Below, piece after piece: positions 10,180-12,540 of a DNA stretch of 12,540 bases. The DNA is taken from contig JBPCNZ010000013.1 in NCBI GenBank assembly GCA_051000755.1, positions 1 to 12,540 on the forward strand, written 5' to 3'. The position numbers and the translations under genes are program-made. The notes under the pieces were generated by a model. It worked only from the letters and a program-made list of their open reading frames with translations, was not told the origin of the DNA and searched no databases. Position 1 is the stretch's first letter. Every line of letters starts with the position of its first letter. Source of the stretch: JALZAH01 sp051000755. GTDB taxonomy: Bacteria > Actinomycetota > Acidimicrobiia > Acidimicrobiales > Palsa-688.

Positions 10180-11385
10180 TCAGGATCGAAGTGGCGACGC
10201 GGCCGAGGGTGGGCCCCTATTTTCGCCGGTCCTGGCCCAGGCCAGCGTGATGCCGGCCCTCTCCCTAGCCGGGCCGCCGTTCCGGGCCTTCGCCTGGACG
10301 TACGGCAGGATGGCCTCAGGCATCTTCGGCTTCGTCCCGGCCAGGAGCTGAGGCACGGTGACGATCTGGAGCTTGGGGTACTCGTTGCCGTTGAACGGGT
10401 TGACATAGGTCCCCGACCGGCCCGTCACGTCGCGCATCCCGCGGGTGGGTTCGTCCAAGACGATGAGCAGACCCATCTCCGCTCGCTCCTGGCCTACCGT
10501 CCCGGCCAGGTCGCGGACCATGGCCGGGTTGAGCTGGCGTCCGCCCTTGACCGATACCAGGAGCGTGCCGAGGAGGTTCTTGCCGGCGTGAAAGCGCACC
10601 CGGCCATCCACTCCGCGGTCTCCCACCTGCTTCTGGTTCGGCTGCGCGTTGACCAGTGACACGGCCCAGCGTTCGAAGTCGAACGGGTTGTCCCGGAACA
10701 ACTCCATGGCGCCCTCTACATCGGTGGGGATGCCCCGCACCCGGTAGGTGGCCTCGATGTCGGGGCCGTAGGTGTGGCGAAGGCGCTTCCGAATGAGGTC
10801 CACAGCAAGGTAGGTGACGTCGATGCCGACCCAGCGGCGCCCGAGCTTCTGTGCGGCGTCGATGGTCGTCCCGCATCCACAGAACGGGTCGAGTACCACG
10901 TCTCCCTCGTTGCTCGACGCGGCGATGATCCGCTCCAAGAGGGCGAGAGGCTTCTGCGTCGGATAACCGAGCCGTTCCGCCGCTCGCGCATTGATTGGGT
11001 CAATGTCGGTCCAAACGTCTTGAAGAGCAACCCCAGACATCTCGTCGAGGTAACGCTTGTACTGCGGGAACCGTTGCCCACCCTTCGTCCAATAGATGCG
11101 ACCCTCCAGGTCCAGCGCATCAAGATGGTCCGTCGTGAACTTCCAGTGGTTGCCCTTCGGACCCGGTTCGAAACCCCGCCACGGGTCCCCAGATGATCCC
11201 TTGCGTGTTCCGTTAGCGGTGAGGTCGCTCAGTCGGTAGATCCGTCCGGTGCCCTCCTCGATGTGTCGGTACTTGGACTTCAGGTATGCAGCGTCGTAGG
11301 ACTGAAACTGTGGTTGCCACGTGAACACATCGCCTCGGCTGTAGAAGAGGAGCACGTCATGGATGGGGGCCGTAGCGCTTAGCAC
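10180..11385 (-). CDS. C-terminal part of methyltransferase: SAM motif plus Mrr-like domain
   Basis: This frame could encode up to 401 aa from a GTG at 11385, but the first seven residues (MLSATAP) are only the out-of-frame reading of the break region. Real similarity begins at IHDVLLFYSRGD. In fragment numbering, the target-recognition region is about 20-135, YPTQKP is at 141-146, and the SAM-binding DPFCGCGTTIDAAQKLGRRWVGID begins at 166. The nuclease-like segment FDFERWAVSLVNAQPNQK...GVDGRVRF...LLVSVKGG spans 236-282, with D260 and K280 as candidate metal-site residues. The position that is usually E or Q before x-K is Ser here. The following MVRDLAGTVGQERAEMGLLI fits the Mrr-like fold. 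No ribosome-binding site of note precedes the GTG, so independent translation is doubtful. Confidence 0.7.
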   Translation of the reverse strand: MLSATAPIHDVLLFYSRGDVFTWQPQFQSYDAAYLKSKYRHIEEGTGRIYRLSDLTANGTRKGSSGDPWRGFEPGPKGNHWKFTTDHLDALDLEGRIYWTKGGQRFPQYKRYLDEMSGVALQDVWTDIDPINARAAERLGYPTQKPLALLERIIAASSNEGDVVLDPFCGCGTTIDAAQKLGRRWVGIDVTYLAVDLIRKRLRHTYGPDIEATYRVRGIPTDVEGAMELFRDNPFDFERWAVSLVNAQPNQKQVGDRGVDGRVRFHAGKNLLGTLLVSVKGGRQLNPAMVRDLAGTVGQERAEMGLLIVLDEPTRGMRDVTGRSGTYVNPFNGNEYPKLQIVTVPQLLAGTKPKMPEAILPYVQAKARNGGPARERAGITLAWARTGENRGPPSAASPLRS

Positions 11386-11878
11386 TACTGTGCGCCGTCG
11401 TCCGCTTCCAGATCACTTCGTTCCGGAAGTTCACAGGCCCGAACACGGCATCGAGCAGGATCTTGAGGTAGTGGCTCGCCGTGGGGTCACAGTGCAGATA
11501 GAGGCTTCCGGTCGGCTTGAGGACACGGTGTAGCTCGACGAGACCAGCTGCCATCATCACCAGGTAGGCGAGCACGTCGTTCGGCCCGAGGAGCTTGCGC
11601 ATCGCCTCGATGGCATCGGCCACCTTGATCGGCGCGCCACCTGCTACGAGGGACTCGTAGAGGGCCTCCGCCTGCTGGGACCAGTGCCACGTATCGTCGA
11701 AGGCTTCGATCTGCGCTTGGGACTCCTGGCCGGATGTGGCCTTGAAGAGCACGTTGTAGGACCGGTTCGAGTTGAAGGGGGGGTCCAGGTAGATCAGGTC
11801 GACCGACTCGGTGACCACGTGCTCACGGAGCACGTCGAGGTTGTCCCCGTAATAGAGCAGGTTCCCCCCGGTCGCCAC
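11357..11878 (-). CDS. N-terminal part of methyltransferase: catalytic DPPF region
   Basis: This 173-aa fragment has a GTG start at 11878. GDNLDVLREHVVTESVDLIY followed by DPPF (32-35) and NSNRSYNVLF is the standard opening of N4/N6 (beta-class) methyltransferases, where DPPF/Y is the catalytic motif IV. WHWSQQAEALYE, RVLKPTGSLYLHCDPTASHY and FGPVNFRNEVIWKRTTAHS follow the family order. The frame ends abnormally at YGPHP-stop in the middle of the conserved KRYGPIHD segment. The start is supported by family similarity rather than a good ribosome-binding site: AGGGGA lies about 14 nt away. Its promoter and operator should lie in the 56-bp gap shared with the divergent regulator. Confidence 0.75.
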   Translation of the reverse strand: MATGGNLLYYGDNLDVLREHVVTESVDLIYLDPPFNSNRSYNVLFKATSGQESQAQIEAFDDTWHWSQQAEALYESLVAGGAPIKVADAIEAMRKLLGPNDVLAYLVMMAAGLVELHRVLKPTGSLYLHCDPTASHYLKILLDAVFGPVNFRNEVIWKRTTAHSSAKRYGPHP

Positions 11879-11887
11879 GGACGAGGA

Positions 11888-11910
11888 CCATATCCCCTTT
11901 TGGGATATGG
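11888..11910. promoter_or_regulatory. Perfect 9-bp inverted repeat, probable operator
   Basis: CCATATCCC (11888-11896), a 5-nt spacer CTTTT, and GGGATATGG (11902-11910) form a perfect palindrome. It lies between the divergent starts of the methyltransferase (11878) and the helix-turn-helix gene (11935). It is AT-rich relative to the surroundings, and each arm contains an ATAT that could be part of a -10. This is the expected place and form for the binding site of a dimeric XRE/Cro-type regulator controlling both genes. It does not match the GACT/AGTC C-box consensus of classical restriction controllers. Confidence 0.65.
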
Positions 11911-11934
11911 CTCCGGGGGCGACCTACTGCCAGG

Positions 11935-12174
11935 GTGCGTAAGAGCATCCACTCGCCCGAGCAGGAGCGCCTCATCGGGCTGCTTCGCCGGATGCGCAAG
12001 GACGCCGGGCTTCGCCAAAAGGACCTCTCCGCTCGACTCGGCCGGCCGCAGTCGTTCGTCAGCAAGTATGAGACGGGCGAACGTCAACTCGACTTCGTAG
12101 AAGTCGCCTACATCTGCCACGTTCTCGGCCGGAACCTTGTCAGCTTCGTGGAAGAGTACGAAGCGGGAGGATGA
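11935..12174 (+). CDS. XRE/Cro-family helix-turn-helix regulator, 79 aa
   Basis: This single-domain DNA-binding protein uses a GTG start at 11935. Residues 26-50 (LRQKDLSARLGRPQSFVSKY then ETGER) form the helix-turn-helix, with Q28/D30 and the QSFVSKYE recognition helix typical of Cro/CI-like proteins. The remaining helices (ICHVLGRNLVSFVEEYE) complete the five-helix fold. Length and position next to a DNA methyltransferase are those of controller proteins in restriction-modification loci, which repress or activate the divergent gene and autoregulate. The palindrome at 11888-11910 is the obvious target. Base composition is visibly less GC-extreme than that of the gltBD genes, consistent with transfer. 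The ribosome-binding site is weak, so translation may be from a short leader. Confidence 0.9.
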   Translation: MRKSIHSPEQERLIGLLRRMRKDAGLRQKDLSARLGRPQSFVSKYETGERQLDFVEVAYICHVLGRNLVSFVEEYEAGG

Positions 12175-12183
12175 GCCCCTCGA

Positions 12184-12375
12184 TCAGCCCAGCAGGTCGG
12201 CGGAGCCTGGCGGTCGCCCGGCGGCCAGGGCATCGAGCGCGGCTACCGCTCCCTCCAGGCGAGCGATGGTGCCCGAGTCGGCGGTCATGTCCCCCGCCTC
12301 GATGGCGTCGAGCAGCCGGCGCATCCCAGCCGCCAGCTCAGCCAGCTCCCCGGTGGTGTAGCTCTGCTTGATCAT
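12184..12375 (-). CDS. Small protein of unknown function, 63 aa (paralogue B)
   Basis: ATG at 12375 has a strong GAGGAGGG upstream on the minus strand with a 2-nt (or slightly longer) spacer. The protein is MIKQSYTTGELAELAAGMRR followed by LLDAIEAGDMTADSGTIARL and EGAVAALDALAAG. It is mostly helical and acidic, with no catalytic motif. It is a paralogue of the 65-aa protein at 9926-10123: about half of the residues are identical across the 25-residue TA...T..R.EGA.AAL.A.A block. Its stop is 9 nt from the stop of the convergent helix-turn-helix gene. A short upstream leader with overlapping mini-ORFs precedes it. I do not recognise a named family. Confidence 0.68.
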   Translation of the reverse strand: MIKQSYTTGELAELAAGMRRLLDAIEAGDMTADSGTIARLEGAVAALDALAAGRPPGSADLLG

Positions 12376-12401
12376 CGCCCTCCTCGGTTGATCGTTGGTC
12401 G

Positions 12402-12444
12402 TTCATGGAGTCCACCCGGTGGCGGGGGCATTCATGGAGTCCAC
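12402..12444. repeat. Duplicated 14-bp sequence upstream of paralogue B
   Basis: TTCATGGAGTCCAC occurs at 12402-12415 and 12431-12444 (29-bp period). On the minus strand each copy reads GTGGACTCCATGAA and contains the partial palindrome TGGA-C-TCCA. Read as codons, each copy encodes ...W-T-P-stop overlapping by ATGA with a new start M-N, so both copies can form stop/start junctions of mini-ORFs. It could equally be a pair of operator half-sites for the gene below. Confidence 0.6.
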
Positions 12445-12540
12445 ATCGGGACCACGATCTTCGACCCGAGCCGGATCAGCATCGAGTGGCGGTGAGGGAT
12501 CACGGCAGGGTGGGGGGTGGGGGAGGCGGAGAAGGGGGCG
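12432..12540 (-). CDS. Possible C-terminal end of an unknown ORF entering from the right
   Basis: One minus-strand frame is open from the right edge to a TGA at 12434-12432 and ends RHSMLIRLGSKIVVPMWTP. Its stop overlaps (ATGA) the start of a 10-codon ORF. Internal ATG/GTG codons at the segment's start could also make it a 15-24-aa ORF. The upstream part is proline-rich and purine/pyrimidine-biased, so this may be chance. The remaining sequence to 12540 shows no other feature. Confidence 0.2.
   Translation of the reverse strand, partial: APFSASPTPHPAVIPHRHSMLIRLGSKIVVPMWTP

Larger units (their letters stand above)
10180..11878 (-). pseudogene. Frameshifted DNA methyltransferase / Mrr-like nuclease fusion
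   Basis: Two minus-strand frames join into one continuous family-like protein of about 565 aa if a single base is removed from the C run at 11369-11365. At the junction KRYGP in the first frame continues as IHDVLLFYSRGD in the second. As written, the first frame reaches a TGA two codons later. The joined protein has the order of beta-class amino-methyltransferases: DPPF (32-35) first, then YPTQKP (about 305-310), then the SAM motif DPFCGCGTT (about 330-338). A C-terminal domain (about 395-500) resembles Mrr/PD-(D/E)xK nucleases, with GVDG and VSVKGG. The break separates the catalytic motif from the SAM motif, so neither half should methylate alone. It may be a true pseudogene, a sequencing error, or a +1 frameshift site. 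Confidence 0.8.

Noticed and set aside
11888..11910. Classical C-box of restriction-modification controllers
   Set aside because: The site is palindromic but has CCATATCCC/GGGATATGG rather than GACT/AGTC half-sites, so I call it only a probable operator.
8050..12540. Second copy of the tRNA-Val 3' end marking the far attachment site
   Set aside because: I looked for the T-arm/acceptor segment again and found none in the window, so the element must extend beyond the right edge if it is complete.

Overview
The window is GC-rich (roughly 70% by eye) and looks like an actinobacterial chromosome. Ribosome-binding sites are AGGA/GGAGG-type, GTG starts are frequent and the tRNA gene encodes its own CCA. 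Class Acidimicrobiia is a plausible guess from the style of the hypothetical proteins, but that is inference. It has two parts: a conserved chromosomal segment (1 to about 8049) and the first about 4.5 kb of an integrated element (about 8050 to 12540) whose far end lies outside the window.

Left part. On the minus strand, a 182-aa protein of unknown function ends directly at the start of a second gene that runs off the left edge. Divergent from them is a small antibiotic-biosynthesis-monooxygenase-type (YgiN-like) protein. Convergent with that lies gltBD, the two subunits of NADPH-dependent glutamate synthase, transcribed right to left with an 8-nt gltB/gltD overlap. Upstream of gltB are 755 bp without a protein gene. 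This stretch holds an 8-bp-period G-run repeat, a symmetric array of four related 16-bp elements (two inverted pairs, each with 31-bp spacing, sharing one centre), and two adjacent hairpins. It ends at a complete tRNA-Val(CAC) gene.

Right part. A tyrosine-recombinase integrase gene ends 13 nt beyond the tRNA 3' end and faces it, the classic layout of an element inserted in a tRNA gene. Upstream on the same strand come a small serine recombinase (1 nt from the integrase start), a 65-aa protein, and a beta-class DNA methyltransferase with a C-terminal Mrr-like nuclease domain. The methyltransferase reading frame is broken by one extra C in a short C run, which splits the catalytic DPPF motif from the SAM-binding motif. 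Divergent from it is a 79-aa XRE/Cro-type helix-turn-helix protein. A perfect 9-bp inverted repeat sits exactly between the two starts and is a natural operator. Convergent with the regulator is a 63-aa paralogue of the 65-aa protein. It is preceded by a duplicated 14-bp sequence that forms overlapping stop/start junctions of mini-ORFs.

How it fits together. The right part reads as an integrated element combining mobility functions (two recombinases) with a modification, or modification-plus-cleavage, cassette under a small controller-like repressor. The least explained items are the four-site symmetric array, the paralogous small proteins with similar leaders, and whether the methyltransferase is truly broken, frameshifted by design, or mis-sequenced.
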